Assembly (NCBI RefSeq): GCF_022410465.1
Contig: NZ_JAJSON010000009.1
Location: forward strand, 124,001-188,000
Direction: 5' to 3'
Length of the DNA: 64,000 nt
From: Christiangramia crocea
GTDB lineage: Bacteria > Bacteroidota > Bacteroidia > Flavobacteriales > Flavobacteriaceae
In this document: piece by piece, positions 47,997 through 57,438 of the stretch
Numbering within the stretch: position 1 is the stretch's first letter
Layout: every line of letters starts with the position of its first letter
Position numbers and translations under genes: made by a program
Notes under the pieces: generated by a model
What the model was told of the DNA's origin: nothing
What the model saw: the letters and a program-made list of their open reading frames with translations, nothing else
The model's database searches: none

Positions 47997-49308
47997 TAGA
48001 TGGCTTTTTAAACAAGTCGATAATTCTGCACTGGTCGTTTTTCGTGTGTTTTTCGGTTTGTTGATCGCCATTGAGGCCTTTGGGGCCATTTTTACAGGCT
48101 GGATAAGGAGAACAATGATCGAGCCTGATTTTACCTTCAATTTTATTGGATTTGAATTCCTGCAACCCCTGCCTGGAGACGGGATGATATGGTATTATGC
48201 CATTATGGGCGTCTTTGGCGTCTTTGTGATGCTGGGTTTTAAATACAGAATGAGCATTATCGCATACACCATCATGTGGTCTGGGGTTTACCTGATGCAA
48301 AAGTCCTCATATAACAACCACTATTACCTTCTAATGCTGGTTTGTTTTATTATGTGTTTTTTGCCGGCTCACCGTTGGCTTTCTTTGGATGCTAAAATAA
48401 AACCTTCAATCTCCAGGATCTCAATGCCCCGATGGGTTTGGATTGTCATTGTATTACAGCTCTGGATAGTTTACACCTATGCTTCAGTGGCCAAGTTGTA
48501 CCCAGACTGGCTGGATGGAAGTTTCCCGGCGCTTCTGATGAAATCCAAAGATGATTACTGGCTGGTTGGTGAATTCCTTCAGCAATGGTGGATAAGGTAT
48601 GCGATCGCATATTTTGGCCTGTTTTTCGATCTATTGATCATTCCTTTATTATTATGGAAGAGGACGAGAGTTCCTGTTTTTATCGCAGCTATTTTCTTTC
48701 ATCTTTTCAATAGTTTCATATTCCATATCGGCATCTTTCCGTATATGTCTCTTGCCTTCTGTATTTTCTTTTTCCCTGCGGAAAAGATCAACAAGGTATT
48801 CCTGAGAGGCAAGAAGAAATTTTATGATAGGGCTGAGGTTATCGTTCCCTCATGGCGCAATGCTTTGGTAGTAAGCATGGTCGTTTGGTTTACAATTCAG
48901 TTGTGTCTGCCCCTGCGTCACTGGTTCTTTAAAGATGATGTGCTCTGGACTGAAGAAGGGCATCGCCTCAGCTGGCGGATGATGCTTAGGGGAAAAAGTG
49001 GGAGGATAGCTTTTAAAGTGGTGGAAAAAGGTACCAGTGATACCATCCATATTGATAAATCTGAATACCTCTCCAGGAAACAGCTTCGTGCTATTCCATC
49101 CAAGCCGGATATGATCTGGCAGTTCGCGCAGCGCCTGGAAGAAGACTTTGCAGAAAAAGGTAAGGAGGTAGAAGTGTATGTGGAGGGGAAAATAAGCGTG
49201 AACGGAAGGCCTTATAAAACCCTTATCGATCCAAAAGTCGATCTCGCTGCAGAAAAATGGGAACATTTTAAGCACCACGACTGGATTTTACCTTCAGATT
49301 CAGAGTAA
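47989..49308 (+). CDS. HTTM-domain membrane protein (vitamin-K-dependent gamma-carboxylase-like)
   Basis: A 439-residue protein with several transmembrane helices in the first 310 residues and a soluble C-terminal part. The HTTM signature is present: ALVVFRVFFGLLIAIEAF near the start, YNNHYYLLMLVCF and FLPAHRWLSLD in the middle, and WLDGSFPALLM later. The family is related to animal gamma-glutamyl carboxylase, but bacterial members are of unknown activity. It starts inside the ribF end. Membrane location is sure; the reaction is not. Confidence 0.88.
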   Translation: MLNRWLFKQVDNSALVVFRVFFGLLIAIEAFGAIFTGWIRRTMIEPDFTFNFIGFEFLQPLPGDGMIWYYAIMGVFGVFVMLGFKYRMSIIAYTIMWSGVYLMQKSSYNNHYYLLMLVCFIMCFLPAHRWLSLDAKIKPSISRISMPRWVWIVIVLQLWIVYTYASVAKLYPDWLDGSFPALLMKSKDDYWLVGEFLQQWWIRYAIAYFGLFFDLLIIPLLLWKRTRVPVFIAAIFFHLFNSFIFHIGIFPYMSLAFCIFFFPAEKINKVFLRGKKKFYDRAEVIVPSWRNALVVSMVVWFTIQLCLPLRHWFFKDDVLWTEEGHRLSWRMMLRGKSGRIAFKVVEKGTSDTIHIDKSEYLSRKQLRAIPSKPDMIWQFAQRLEEDFAEKGKEVEVYVEGKISVNGRPYKTLIDPKVDLAAEKWEHFKHHDWILPSDSE

Positions 49309-49327
49309 TTTTCTTCCTTGCTTTTGT

Positions 49328-49335
49328 TACATTTG
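49328..49335 (+). promoter_or_regulatory. -7 promoter element of serS
   Basis: TACATTTG matches TAnnTTTG exactly, followed by CTGC, and gives a leader of about 35 nt before the serS ATG. No clear -33 TTG was seen at normal spacing. Confidence 0.55.
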
Positions 49336-49378
49336 CTGCTTAGAAAAAGTATAAACGGTAAATAAATTATCCGGCCTT

Positions 49379-50650
49379 ATGTTACAGGTTTCAAAGATTG
49401 CAGAAAATAAAGAGGAATATATCAAAGCCCTTAAAAAAAGGAATTTTGATGCTTCAGATATTTTCGAACAGGTATTAACACTGGACGAGACCAGAAGGTC
49501 CACCCAGGCTAAACTGGATGATACCCTGGCCAGTTCCAATAAGATGTCTAAGGAGATTGGGTTGATGTTCAAGAATGGAGAACATCAGAAAGCGAATATG
49601 CTGAAGGAAAAGACCAGCCGTTTGAAGGAAGAGTCTAAAGAACTTTCAGAAAAACTGGCAAATGCGGTGGCCGATCTTCAGAATCTGCTTTATACTATTC
49701 CAAATATTCCGCATGACTCAGTCCCTGCGGGAATGAATGAAGAAGACAACGAAGAGGTATTTCGTGAAGGTGATATTCCGCAACTGGCCGAAGGAGCCCT
49801 TCCTCACTGGGAGCTTGCTAAAAAATATGATATCATAGACTTTGAGCTTGGGAATAAGATCACCGGCGCCGGTTTTCCTGTCTATAAAGGAAAGGGTGCC
49901 AGATTGCAGCGTGCACTCATCACCTGGTTTCTTGATAAGGCCACCGAAGCCGGATATACCGAATTCCAGATGCCGTTGATGGTTAATGAGGCCTCAGGCT
50001 TTGGAACCGGTCAGCTTCCCGATAAGGAAGGTCAGATGTATCATATAACCGAAGATGATCTTTACATGATCCCGACAGCTGAGGTTCCAATTACCAATAT
50101 GTTTCGCGATAACCTGATGAACGAGAAGGATTTTCCGGTATTGTGTACGGGTTATACGCCTTGCTTCAGAAGGGAGGCAGGTTCTTATGGAGCTCATGTA
50201 CGTGGACTCAACAGGCTGCACCAGTTCGATAAAGTGGAAATAGTAAGACTGGAAACACCTGAGAATTCATATGCTGCTTTGGATAAGATGACAGAGCATG
50301 TGAAGGGTCTTTTGAAAGAATTAAAGCTTCCGTACAGGATATTAAGATTATGTGGTGGAGACCTTGGCTTTACTTCTGCCCTTACTTACGATTTTGAGGT
50401 TTTCTCAACAGCACAGGATCGCTGGCTGGAAATAAGCTCCGTTTCAAATTTTGAGAACTTCCAGGCGAACAGGCTTAAGTTGAGATATAGGGATAAAGAA
50501 AATAATAAGGAGCTGGTACATACCCTTAACGGCAGTGCCCTGGCATTGCCAAGAGTGCTTGCCGGAATCCTTGAAAATTATCAGACTGAAGTTGGGATAA
50601 ATGTACCGGAGGTGCTTGTGCCTTACTGTGGTTTCGATAAGATAGATTGA
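49379..50650 (+). CDS. serS: Seryl-tRNA synthetase
   Basis: A 423-residue class II synthetase charging tRNA-Ser. The N-terminal tRNA-binding coiled coil spans about 28-100. The catalytic core shows motif 2 (FRREAGSYGAHVRGLNRLHQF, readable at about 262-282, with the ATP-binding Arg) and motif 3 (NGSALALPRVLAGILE, about 382-397). Length is normal. It has its own promoter and is followed by an inverted repeat and the TPR gene. Confidence 0.98.
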   Translation: MLQVSKIAENKEEYIKALKKRNFDASDIFEQVLTLDETRRSTQAKLDDTLASSNKMSKEIGLMFKNGEHQKANMLKEKTSRLKEESKELSEKLANAVADLQNLLYTIPNIPHDSVPAGMNEEDNEEVFREGDIPQLAEGALPHWELAKKYDIIDFELGNKITGAGFPVYKGKGARLQRALITWFLDKATEAGYTEFQMPLMVNEASGFGTGQLPDKEGQMYHITEDDLYMIPTAEVPITNMFRDNLMNEKDFPVLCTGYTPCFRREAGSYGAHVRGLNRLHQFDKVEIVRLETPENSYAALDKMTEHVKGLLKELKLPYRILRLCGGDLGFTSALTYDFEVFSTAQDRWLEISSVSNFENFQANRLKLRYRDKENNKELVHTLNGSALALPRVLAGILENYQTEVGINVPEVLVPYCGFDKID

Positions 50651-50666
50651 TCGCCTGCAAAAGACT

Positions 50667-50688
50667 TCACAGGTTTTAAAATCTGTGA
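50667..50688. repeat. Near-perfect 22-bp palindrome after serS
   Basis: TCACAGGTTTTAAAATCTGTGA (positions 50667-50688) is self-complementary except for one pair. It lies 16 nt after the serS stop. It may terminate serS, although no T-run follows. Confidence 0.5.
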
Positions 50689-50727
50689 GATCTCTTTCAC
50701 ATAATTATTTTAACCAATTATTAATAA

Positions 50728-50760
50728 CAGCGCAAATGTTTATATTTACATTATGCGCTG
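50728..50760 (+). promoter_or_regulatory. Hairpin that buries the start codon of the TPR gene
   Basis: CAGCGCA (50728-50734) pairs with TGCGCTG (50754-50760), and AATGT (50735-50739) with ACATT (50748-50752), leaving an eight-base loop and one bulged A. The ATG at 50753-50755 is formed by that bulge and the lower stem. Formation in mRNA would block initiation. It could also be a DNA operator. Confidence 0.5.
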
Positions 50761-52537
50761 TTTTCTTTTTATAGTATTCCTGATAGCGGGAAATCTTGGT
50801 TTGTTTGCCCAAAGTGAACAGCTGGCGAAGAATTTCTTTGACCAGGGCGAATATGAAAAAGCTTTGAAGGTCTATCAGCAGCTATATAAGGGAAATCCTG
50901 CCAATCCTGTTTACTTCAACGGAGTTGTTGCTTCTTATCAGCAAATGGAAGAATTTGAGGAAGCCGAAAAACTGCTGGTGGAAAGATTGAGTAAGTCAGC
51001 GAATAATCCTTCTATCCTGATAGAAATCGGACATAATTATGAACTTCAGGATATTACCGAAAGAGCTACCCAATTCTATGAGGAGGCCCTCCAGTCTATT
51101 GAGGGCAGACCTAATTATGCCTATGCCATAGCCCGCACTTTTGAGCAGTATAATTTGCTGGACTTTGCGGCAAAAGCCTACGAACGGGCAATGGACCTTA
51201 ATGCCGACAGAAACTATAACCTTCAACTTGCCCGGATCTATGGGGAACAGGGGAAGATAGAAGAAATGTTCAGCAATTACCTGGACCTTATTGAAGATGA
51301 TATGAAGTTCTACGGACTGGCAAACCGTGAATTCAACCGTTATATTTCAGAGGATTCACAAAGTGAGGCAAATACAATCTTTAGAAAATTATTACTGAAA
51401 AGACTTCAGGAAAATCCTTCCCTACTTTATAATGAAATGCTAAGCTGGCTTTTTGTTCAGCAAAAACAGTTTGACAAGGCTTTTGCGCAGGAAAGGGCCA
51501 TATTCAAAAGAGGAGAGAACGATTTGCAGGGAATACTAAATCTGGCGCTTCTGGCCAGGGAGGCTAAAGCATACGAAGAGGCCAAAGAGATCATCAGCTA
51601 TGCGATAGAACAATCTCCATCCAGAACTTTCAATCTCCAGGCAAGGCATTTTCTGCTTAAACTGGAACAGGAGACAGCCCGGCCGGAACATTACTCTGCT
51701 ATAGGGAACGAGTTTAGAGCTTTGCTCGGGGAATTCGGATATACTCCAGAGACCCTGGACCTTCAGATAGACTATGCCAATTTTATGGCTTTCCAGGAAG
51801 GTAAAAAAGAGGTGGCCGTCAAACTTCTGAAAGAAGCAGTAGAGATCACTCCTTCCAAATTTGATCTTGCTAAGGTAAAGATGGCCCTGGCCGATATTTT
51901 AGTGATACAAGAAAAATTTAATGAGGCACTTATCTATTATTCACAGGTCCAGAACCTGGTGAAGAACGATGAGATCGCACAAAATGCGCGATTCAAGGTA
52001 GCCAAGACCAGTTATTATAAAGGTGATTTTGAGTGGGCCAAGACACAGCTTGATATTTTAAAGACATCTACCTCACAGCTTATTGCTAATGATGCCATGG
52101 AACTGAGCCTTCTTATAAGCGATAATTCAATTGAAGATTCAACCCAGACCGCATTGAAGAAATTCGCAAAAGCCGATCTGCTAGCTTTCCAGAAGAAGAA
52201 TTTGCAGGCCATCCAGGCTCTTGATTCCATTCTTGTGAACCATAAGGGGGAGAAAATAGAAGATGAGGCTCTTTTCAGGCAGGCGAAATTATATGAAGAA
52301 GAGCACGATTTCAAAAAGGCCGAAGCCAATTACCTTGTTATAATTAATTCTTTTGGAGAAGATATCCTGGCAGATAATGCCTATTATTTTCTGGCAGAGC
52401 TTTATGCGAATCAACTTCAGGATCCGGAGAAGGCAAAAAGCTATTACGAGCAAATTATCTTTAACTTTGCTGACAGTATCTACTTTGTGGAAGCACGGAA
52501 AAAATACCGTTTGCTTCGTGGGGATACCATAGAATAG
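50753..52537 (+). CDS. Secreted tetratricopeptide-repeat protein
   Basis: A 594-residue protein with a signal peptide (cleavage near LFAQ, residue 20). At least ten TPR-like helical hairpins can be seen: NFFDQGEYEKALKVYQQLYKGNPANP, then repeats with AEKLLVERLSKSANNPS, FYEEALQSIEG, AYERAMDLNAD, and near the C-terminus AEANYLVIINSFGEDILADNAYYFLAELY, readable in parts. TPR proteins scaffold complexes in the periplasm or at the outer membrane; the architecture resembles tol-pal-type YbgF and gliding-related TPR proteins, but no specific match is clear. Its start codon lies in a hairpin. Confidence 0.85.
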   Translation: MRCFLFIVFLIAGNLGLFAQSEQLAKNFFDQGEYEKALKVYQQLYKGNPANPVYFNGVVASYQQMEEFEEAEKLLVERLSKSANNPSILIEIGHNYELQDITERATQFYEEALQSIEGRPNYAYAIARTFEQYNLLDFAAKAYERAMDLNADRNYNLQLARIYGEQGKIEEMFSNYLDLIEDDMKFYGLANREFNRYISEDSQSEANTIFRKLLLKRLQENPSLLYNEMLSWLFVQQKQFDKAFAQERAIFKRGENDLQGILNLALLAREAKAYEEAKEIISYAIEQSPSRTFNLQARHFLLKLEQETARPEHYSAIGNEFRALLGEFGYTPETLDLQIDYANFMAFQEGKKEVAVKLLKEAVEITPSKFDLAKVKMALADILVIQEKFNEALIYYSQVQNLVKNDEIAQNARFKVAKTSYYKGDFEWAKTQLDILKTSTSQLIANDAMELSLLISDNSIEDSTQTALKKFAKADLLAFQKKNLQAIQALDSILVNHKGEKIEDEALFRQAKLYEEEHDFKKAEANYLVIINSFGEDILADNAYYFLAELYANQLQDPEKAKSYYEQIIFNFADSIYFVEARKKYRLLRGDTIE

Positions 52538-52562
52538 TGCCTAAAAACTTAAAATTTTACCG

Positions 52563-52871
52563 ATGATCATTTATAACGTTACCATAAACGTTCAGGAAGA
52601 TATTCATGATGAATGGCTAAAATGGATGAAAGAAGAGCATATCCCGGATATGCTTGATACTAAAAAATTCAGCAAGGCCCTGATGACAAAAGTGATGGTG
52701 CAGGAGCCTATGGGCGGTATCACCTATTCTGTACAGTACACTACTGAGAGCAGGGAAATGCTGGAACGCTATTATAATGAGGATGCCGAAGACCTGAGGT
52801 CCAGGTCAAAAGCCTTTGAAGGTAAGTTCGTAGCTTTCAGGACTGAACTGGAAGTGATCACCGAGCAGTAA
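52563..52871 (+). CDS. DUF4286 family protein
   Basis: A 102-residue protein with a small ferredoxin-like alpha/beta fold. The family pattern is visible: MIIYNVTINVQEDIHDEWL followed by WMKEEHIPDMLDT, YSVQYTTES and a C-terminal FVAFRTELEVI. DUF4286 proteins are widespread in Bacteroidota and of unknown function, although the fold is shared with dimeric alpha-beta barrel proteins. It lies 25 nt after the TPR gene and 42 nt before rsmA, so the three are probably one transcript. Confidence 0.88.
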   Translation: MIIYNVTINVQEDIHDEWLKWMKEEHIPDMLDTKKFSKALMTKVMVQEPMGGITYSVQYTTESREMLERYYNEDAEDLRSRSKAFEGKFVAFRTELEVITEQ

Positions 52872-52913
52872 ACCCTTCTCTTCCTTTCCCGAAATGGGAA
52901 ATAAATAAATACT

Positions 52914-53747
52914 ATGAAAAAACATAAACCTCAATTCACTAAGCCTTTCAAAAATGATGATCAGGCTGTAAGGGCCAAAAAACATCTGGGGCAGCATTTC
53001 TTGACAGATGAAAACATCGCTGAGAAGATAGCCGATACCCTTAGTTATGATGGCTATGATAAGGTTCTGGAGATAGGTCCCGGAATGGGGGTGCTTACAA
53101 AATACCTTCTAAAAAAGGATGTTGAGGTTCATGTGATTGAGATCGATACGGAGAGTGTAGAATATCTTCAGAATAACTATTTGCACCTGCGCGGTCGTAT
53201 TCATGAAAAGGATTTTTTGAAGCATGATCTGCAACAGATCTTTAAGGACGAACAGGTGGCCATAATTGGCAATTTTCCCTATAATATTTCTACCCAGATC
53301 GTATTTAAGGTCCTTGAATACAGAGACCAGATTCCTGAATTTTCAGGGATGTTTCAGAAAGAAGTGGCCAAACGAATTTGTGAAAAGGAAGGAAGTAAAG
53401 CATATGGGATACTAAGCGTACTGGTTCAGGCTTTTTATGATGCCGAATATCTTTTTACCGTCCCGCCTTCGGTGTTCAATCCTCCTCCAAAAGTGGACAG
53501 CGGTGTACTTCGGCTGAAAAGAAAAGAGAATTTCAGCCTCCCCTGTAATGAAAAGCTCCTTTTCAGAGTGGTGAAAACAGCCTTTAATCAGCGGCGAAAA
53601 ACCTTAAGGAATAGTTTAAAAAGCCTTAATCTTCCTGATAATTTAAGGGAAGATGCTATATTTGGCAGTCGGCCGGAACAACTCAGTTTCCAGCAGTTTA
53701 TTGAACTGACGCAAAAAATTGAGCCGTATGCAGTTTCAGATAAGTGA
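52914..53747 (+). CDS. rsmA: 16S rRNA dimethyladenosine transferase (KsgA)
   Basis: A 277-residue methyltransferase that dimethylates two adjacent adenines near the 3' end of 16S rRNA during 30S maturation. Motifs in order are [19 protein letters not shown], the SAM-binding [27 protein letters not shown], the catalytic [10 protein letters not shown], and [17 protein letters not shown]. Length is normal with a short N-terminal basic extension. It overlaps mgtE by 20 nt. Confidence 0.98.
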   Translation: MKKHKPQFTKPFKNDDQAVRAKKHLGQHFLTDENIAEKIADTLSYDGYDKVLEIGPGMGVLTKYLLKKDVEVHVIEIDTESVEYLQNNYLHLRGRIHEKDFLKHDLQQIFKDEQVAIIGNFPYNISTQIVFKVLEYRDQIPEFSGMFQKEVAKRICEKEGSKAYGILSVLVQAFYDAEYLFTVPPSVFNPPPKVDSGVLRLKRKENFSLPCNEKLLFRVVKTAFNQRRKTLRNSLKSLNLPDNLREDAIFGSRPEQLSFQQFIELTQKIEPYAVSDK

Positions 53748-55077
53748 AGAATTAATAGAAAAGATAAGGTACCTCATTGAAGAACAGAACAATGAGGAAT
53801 TATTGCTGCACCTTGAAGAAGTGCATCACGCCGATATTGCCGAAATTCTTACGGAACTGGATATTGAAGAGGCAACTTACATTGTAAAGCTTCTGGATAG
53901 CCAGCAAACGGCTGAGGCTCTTATGGAGCTTGAGGTAGACAGGCGAGAGCGTATCCTGGAATCCCTTTCTCCCAAGGAAATAGCCGATGAGCTTAACGAG
54001 ATGGATACCGATGACGCGGCTGATATCATCTCTGAACTTTCACTGGAATTACAGCAGGATGTAATCTCTGAAATGACAGATGAACAGCATGCCGATGATA
54101 TCGTTGAGCTGCTTCGTTATGATGAGAACTCTGCCGGTGGTTTGATGGCAAAAGAGCTTGTAAAAGTTAATGAGAACTGGAGCGTTACCGGTTGTATGAC
54201 CGAAATGCGTAAACAGGCTGAAAATGTTACGCGCGTACATTCCATTTATGTGGTGGATGACAAGAATAAGCTGAAAGGCCGTCTTTCTTTAAAGGATCTT
54301 CTTACAGCTCCCAGCCATGCAAATATCAGTGATATCTACATCCCGAATGTTGATTATGTGAATGTGCATACCGAGGGGGAAGAAGTGGCTCGTATCATGC
54401 AGAAATATGATCTAGAAGCCATTCCGGTAGTGGATGAGATGAACAGGCTTGTGGGTAGGGTTACGATCGACGATATTGTGGATTTCATTAAAGAAGAAGC
54501 CGAAAAGGATTACCAGATGGCAGCAGGTATCTCTGAAGACGTAGAGGCCGATGCCAGCATATGGCGACTTACCCGTGCACGTCTGCCCTGGCTTATCCTC
54601 GGACTTTTTGGAGGACTTGGAGCGGTATATGTAATGAAAGGATTTGACGAGGCTCTTGCCAACTATGTGGAACTATTCTTTTTTACACCCTTAATCGCTG
54701 CGATGGCTGGTAATGTTGGGGTACAGTCCAGTGCGATCATAGTACAGGGTCTTGCGAACGATAATCTTAAAGGAAGTTTATTCAATCGTCTTGTTAAAGA
54801 GGTTGGTCTTACATTGATCAATGGAATGGCTCTGGGATCACTGGTTATAATATTTGGACTGATTGTAGGTTTGCCGGAGTTGGTGAGTTTCACTATTGCT
54901 CTCTCTCTTTTAACAGTAATCGTAATTGCAGCATTAATAGGTACTTTTGTTCCTATAATTCTGGATAAGCAGGGGATTGACCCGGCAATAGCCACGGGGC
55001 CTTTTATTACCACCAGTAACGATATTTGCGGAATTTTTATCTTCTTTTATATCGCCAAAACTATCTTAGGTTTTTAG
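53728..55077 (+). CDS. mgtE: Magnesium transporter MgtE
   Basis: A 449-residue inner-membrane Mg2+ channel from ATG 53728 (MQFQISEEL); a TTG three codons earlier is possible. The N-terminal acidic helical domain covers about 20-125, with repeated DAADIISEL-type segments. The CBS pair (about 130-250) follows, with [11 protein letters not shown] and [24 protein letters not shown]. Five transmembrane helices complete it (from about 285; [29 protein letters not shown]). The N and CBS domains gate the pore by Mg2+ level. Translational coupling to rsmA is likely. Confidence 0.97.
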   Translation: MQFQISEELIEKIRYLIEEQNNEELLLHLEEVHHADIAEILTELDIEEATYIVKLLDSQQTAEALMELEVDRRERILESLSPKEIADELNEMDTDDAADIISELSLELQQDVISEMTDEQHADDIVELLRYDENSAGGLMAKELVKVNENWSVTGCMTEMRKQAENVTRVHSIYVVDDKNKLKGRLSLKDLLTAPSHANISDIYIPNVDYVNVHTEGEEVARIMQKYDLEAIPVVDEMNRLVGRVTIDDIVDFIKEEAEKDYQMAAGISEDVEADASIWRLTRARLPWLILGLFGGLGAVYVMKGFDEALANYVELFFFTPLIAAMAGNVGVQSSAIIVQGLANDNLKGSLFNRLVKEVGLTLINGMALGSLVIIFGLIVGLPELVSFTIALSLLTVIVIAALIGTFVPIILDKQGIDPAIATGPFITTSNDICGIFIFFYIAKTILGF

Positions 55078-55117
55078 AAAGCCTTGTAGATTTCTTCGGT
55101 CGGTAAAAATCATTCTT

Positions 55118-55125
55118 TAAATTTG
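55118..55125 (+). promoter_or_regulatory. -7 promoter element before the 2-hydroxyacid dehydrogenase
   Basis: TAAATTTG matches TAnnTTTG exactly, followed by TTGTT. Transcription would start near 55132 and include the hairpin at 55137-55157 in a leader of about 70 nt. Confidence 0.5.
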
Positions 55126-55136
55126 TTGTTTATGTT

Positions 55137-55157
55137 TCTCCGGAACAATTCCGGAGA
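55137..55157 (+). terminator. Perfect 9-bp hairpin between mgtE and the dehydrogenase
   Basis: TCTCCGGAA-CAA-TTCCGGAGA. It lies 60 nt after mgtE and lacks a following T-run. It could end the mgtE transcript, or, if the -7 box at 55118 is used, sit in the 5' leader of the dehydrogenase mRNA and affect stability or expression. Confidence 0.55.
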
Positions 55158-55199
55158 CATTTGAAATTGCTAAATATTAATCACAGAAAATAAAAAAAA

Positions 55200-56186
55200 A
55201 TGATCATTCTGCATGCCGATACCAATCATCCCACATTGATGAAAAAACTGGAAGAGGCAGGACATCACAATATCGAAGGTTACGAACAAACAAGAGAAGA
55301 AACATTACAGAATCAGCATCTTTATGATGGTATCGTAATAAGAAGCCGCTATAAGATAGACCGCGAATTCATAGATGCCGCCCCCAATCTTAAATTCATC
55401 GCCCGGGTGGGTGCAGGATTGGAAAGCATAGATGTTGATTACGCCGAGGAGCGAGGCATCAAACTGTTCTCGGCACCAGAGGGGAACAGAAATGCTGTTG
55501 GAGAGCATTCACTGGGAATGCTATTGTCGCTTTTTAACCGACTCAATAAAGCTGATAAGGAAGTACGTGAAGGCTTGTGGCAGCGGGAGGAGAACCGTGG
55601 AGTAGAGCTGGATGGAAAGACCGTAGCTCTCATTGGCTACGGAAATATGGGAAAAGCATTCGCAAAAAAACTTAAAGGATTTGATGTGGATGTTATTTTC
55701 TATGATATCAAGGAAGGAATCGCAGATGAGAATGCGAGACAGGTAGGTTATGAGGAATTCTTTGAAAAGGCAGACGTGGTAAGCTTACATGTGCCATGGA
55801 ACGAAGAAACTAACCAGATGATAAATAAGGAGTTCATTGGCAAATTCAAAAAACCTTTCTGGTTCATAAATACCGCCAGGGGAAAGAATGTGGTCACGGC
55901 CGATCTTGTTGAAGCCCTGAAGGAAGGGAAAATACTTGGCGCCGGCCTGGATGTACTGGAATACGAAAGATCTTCTTTTGAAAGTTTATTTTCAAATCCT
56001 AACAATGTGGCGGTACGAGCAGCCGATCCTGTTCCTGAGGCACTAAGGGAACTCATGTTTATGCCTCACACTATTCTTAGTCCTCATGTTGCAGGTTGGA
56101 CGGTAGAGTCTCATAAAAAGCTGGCGGAGGTGATCGCCGATAAGATTATAGCCGAGTTTGGAGAAGGCGATGCCAAAAAGGAATAG
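55200..56186 (+). CDS. D-isomer-specific 2-hydroxyacid dehydrogenase (phosphoglycerate dehydrogenase-like)
   Basis: A 328-residue NAD-dependent dehydrogenase. The substrate domain has IVIRSRYKID and FIARVGAGLESIDV, the Rossmann motif VALIGYGNMG lies at about 142-151, and catalytic residues are in NTARGKNV (Arg), DVLEYE (Glu) and SPHVAGWT (His). It lacks the C-terminal ACT domain of long SerA proteins, so 3-phosphoglycerate dehydrogenase is possible but not proved; other 2-hydroxyacids may be substrates. It is followed at once by a glyoxalase-fold gene, 5 nt away. Confidence 0.92.
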   Translation: MIILHADTNHPTLMKKLEEAGHHNIEGYEQTREETLQNQHLYDGIVIRSRYKIDREFIDAAPNLKFIARVGAGLESIDVDYAEERGIKLFSAPEGNRNAVGEHSLGMLLSLFNRLNKADKEVREGLWQREENRGVELDGKTVALIGYGNMGKAFAKKLKGFDVDVIFYDIKEGIADENARQVGYEEFFEKADVVSLHVPWNEETNQMINKEFIGKFKKPFWFINTARGKNVVTADLVEALKEGKILGAGLDVLEYERSSFESLFSNPNNVAVRAADPVPEALRELMFMPHTILSPHVAGWTVESHKKLAEVIADKIIAEFGEGDAKKE

Positions 56187-56191
56187 AAAAT

Positions 56192-56578
56192 ATGAAAAAA
56201 AGAGTGACCGGTCTGGGTGGATTTTTCTTTAAATCGAAAGATCCCGACAAAATCAAAAAATGGTATAACCAGTATCTTGGTCTGAATACTGACCAGTATG
56301 GATGTACCTTCTGGTGGAAAGATAAGGAAGGGAATGATTGCTCCACCCAGTGGAGTCCCATGGATGAGAAGACCGATTACTATAAGCCATCAGAGAAGCA
56401 ATTCATGATGAATTTTCGGGTAGAAAATCTCGAAGAACTACTGGAGACTTTGAAGGAAGAGGGGGTACAGGTTGTAGGCGAAATGGAAACCTACGATTAC
56501 GGAAAATTTGGATGGATCATGGATCCGGAAGGCAATAAAATTGAGTTGTGGGAACCCAACGATAAAGCCTTCCTGTAA
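56192..56578 (+). CDS. VOC/glyoxalase-fold protein
   Basis: A 128-residue protein of the vicinal-oxygen-chelate superfamily: a beta-alpha-beta-beta-beta module at the start (GLGGFFFKSKDPDKIKKWY), then FMMNFRVENLEEL, and the terminal YGKFGWIMDPEGNKIELWEP with the metal-binding Glu. Such proteins include glyoxalases, dioxygenases and antibiotic-resistance proteins; this small stand-alone form is usually uncharacterised. It starts 5 nt after the dehydrogenase stop and is thus co-transcribed. Confidence 0.9.
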   Translation: MKKRVTGLGGFFFKSKDPDKIKKWYNQYLGLNTDQYGCTFWWKDKEGNDCSTQWSPMDEKTDYYKPSEKQFMMNFRVENLEELLETLKEEGVQVVGEMETYDYGKFGWIMDPEGNKIELWEPNDKAFL

Positions 56579-56583
56579 GAATC

Positions 56584-57231
56584 CTAGAGATTTGAGATTT
56601 CTATAAGAGCCGATTTGATAGGTTCATCTCCTTCAAGTGCCTCAAAAGACATGTTCTTAACCAGAGGATCGGCAAGCGACATTACTAGTATAAATGCCAC
56701 ATCATCTCTTGAAATCTCGCCTCTTTCGTTCAGTTTTTCGGCAACTTTGACTTTGGCAAGTCCAAGGTCGTCACTAAGTCTTCCGGGTTGGACGATGGTA
56801 AAGGGAAGACCACTTTCCCTAAGATAATCGTCAGCCTCTTTTTTAGCTTTGAGGTAATGTTCCAATTCAGGAACTGCAGAAGGATTATCAGTGTTCATCG
56901 CACTAAGCATGATGAATTTTTTCACTTTAGCCTTCTTTGCTGCATCAATGAGTTTTTTCGCGCCTTCCTGATCTACAGCTATGGTCTTGTCTGGTCCGGT
57001 CTTGCTTCCCGAACCCGCCGCAAAGATCACTTTGTCGATTCCTTTCATCACATGGCTTACGTCACCTTCCAGATCTCCCAGAACGCTTTCCACTTCCATG
57101 TCGTCAAAGATCTGCCTTTGCTCTTCCTTGCGAATAAGCGCCAGCGGGTTAAAGCTTTCAGAATTGTTAAGTATTTCTATTACCCTTTTTCCGGTTGCGC
57201 CCGTTGCACCGGCAATAAGTATGTTTTCCAT
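56584..57231 (-). CDS. Atypical SDR, NAD(P)H-binding epimerase-like protein
   Basis: A 215-residue protein of the SDR_a5 type (YwnB-like). The nucleotide-binding motif GATGATGKRV is at 8-17, then DLEGDVSHVMKGIDKVIFAAGSG, and FIMLSAMNT in place of the YxxxK active site. PFTIVQPGRLSDD follows near the C-terminus. These proteins bind NADPH and reduce small molecules or act as redox sensors. It converges on the glyoxalase-fold gene with 5 nt between the stops. Confidence 0.9.
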   Translation of the reverse strand: MENILIAGATGATGKRVIEILNNSESFNPLALIRKEEQRQIFDDMEVESVLGDLEGDVSHVMKGIDKVIFAAGSGSKTGPDKTIAVDQEGAKKLIDAAKKAKVKKFIMLSAMNTDNPSAVPELEHYLKAKKEADDYLRESGLPFTIVQPGRLSDDLGLAKVKVAEKLNERGEISRDDVAFILVMSLADPLVKNMSFEALEGDEPIKSALIEISNL

Positions 57232-57438
57232 AGTTATAATTAATTTTATTCAAATAATATAAGAAAGATAAGAAGGAAATGAAAAAATTGAACCCTGAGA
57301 TGCGAGTAATAACAGTATCTTAACAGGATCACGGTTTAAAATTGCCTTTCGACCTCGCTGAGACTGACAGGCTCAGTGTTGAATGTTGAAAGAATGCTAA
57401 TTAAGTCAGGATGTATTCTTTTAGTTTTTGATCACTGC
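57232..57438. repeat. Intergenic gap with degraded CTGAG repeat
   Basis: A short sequence near 57347-57380 (GCTGAGACTGACAGGCTCAG core) can form a small hairpin and resembles the CCTGAGCCTGTCGAAG family at 43561. Nothing else was seen. Confidence 0.35.
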
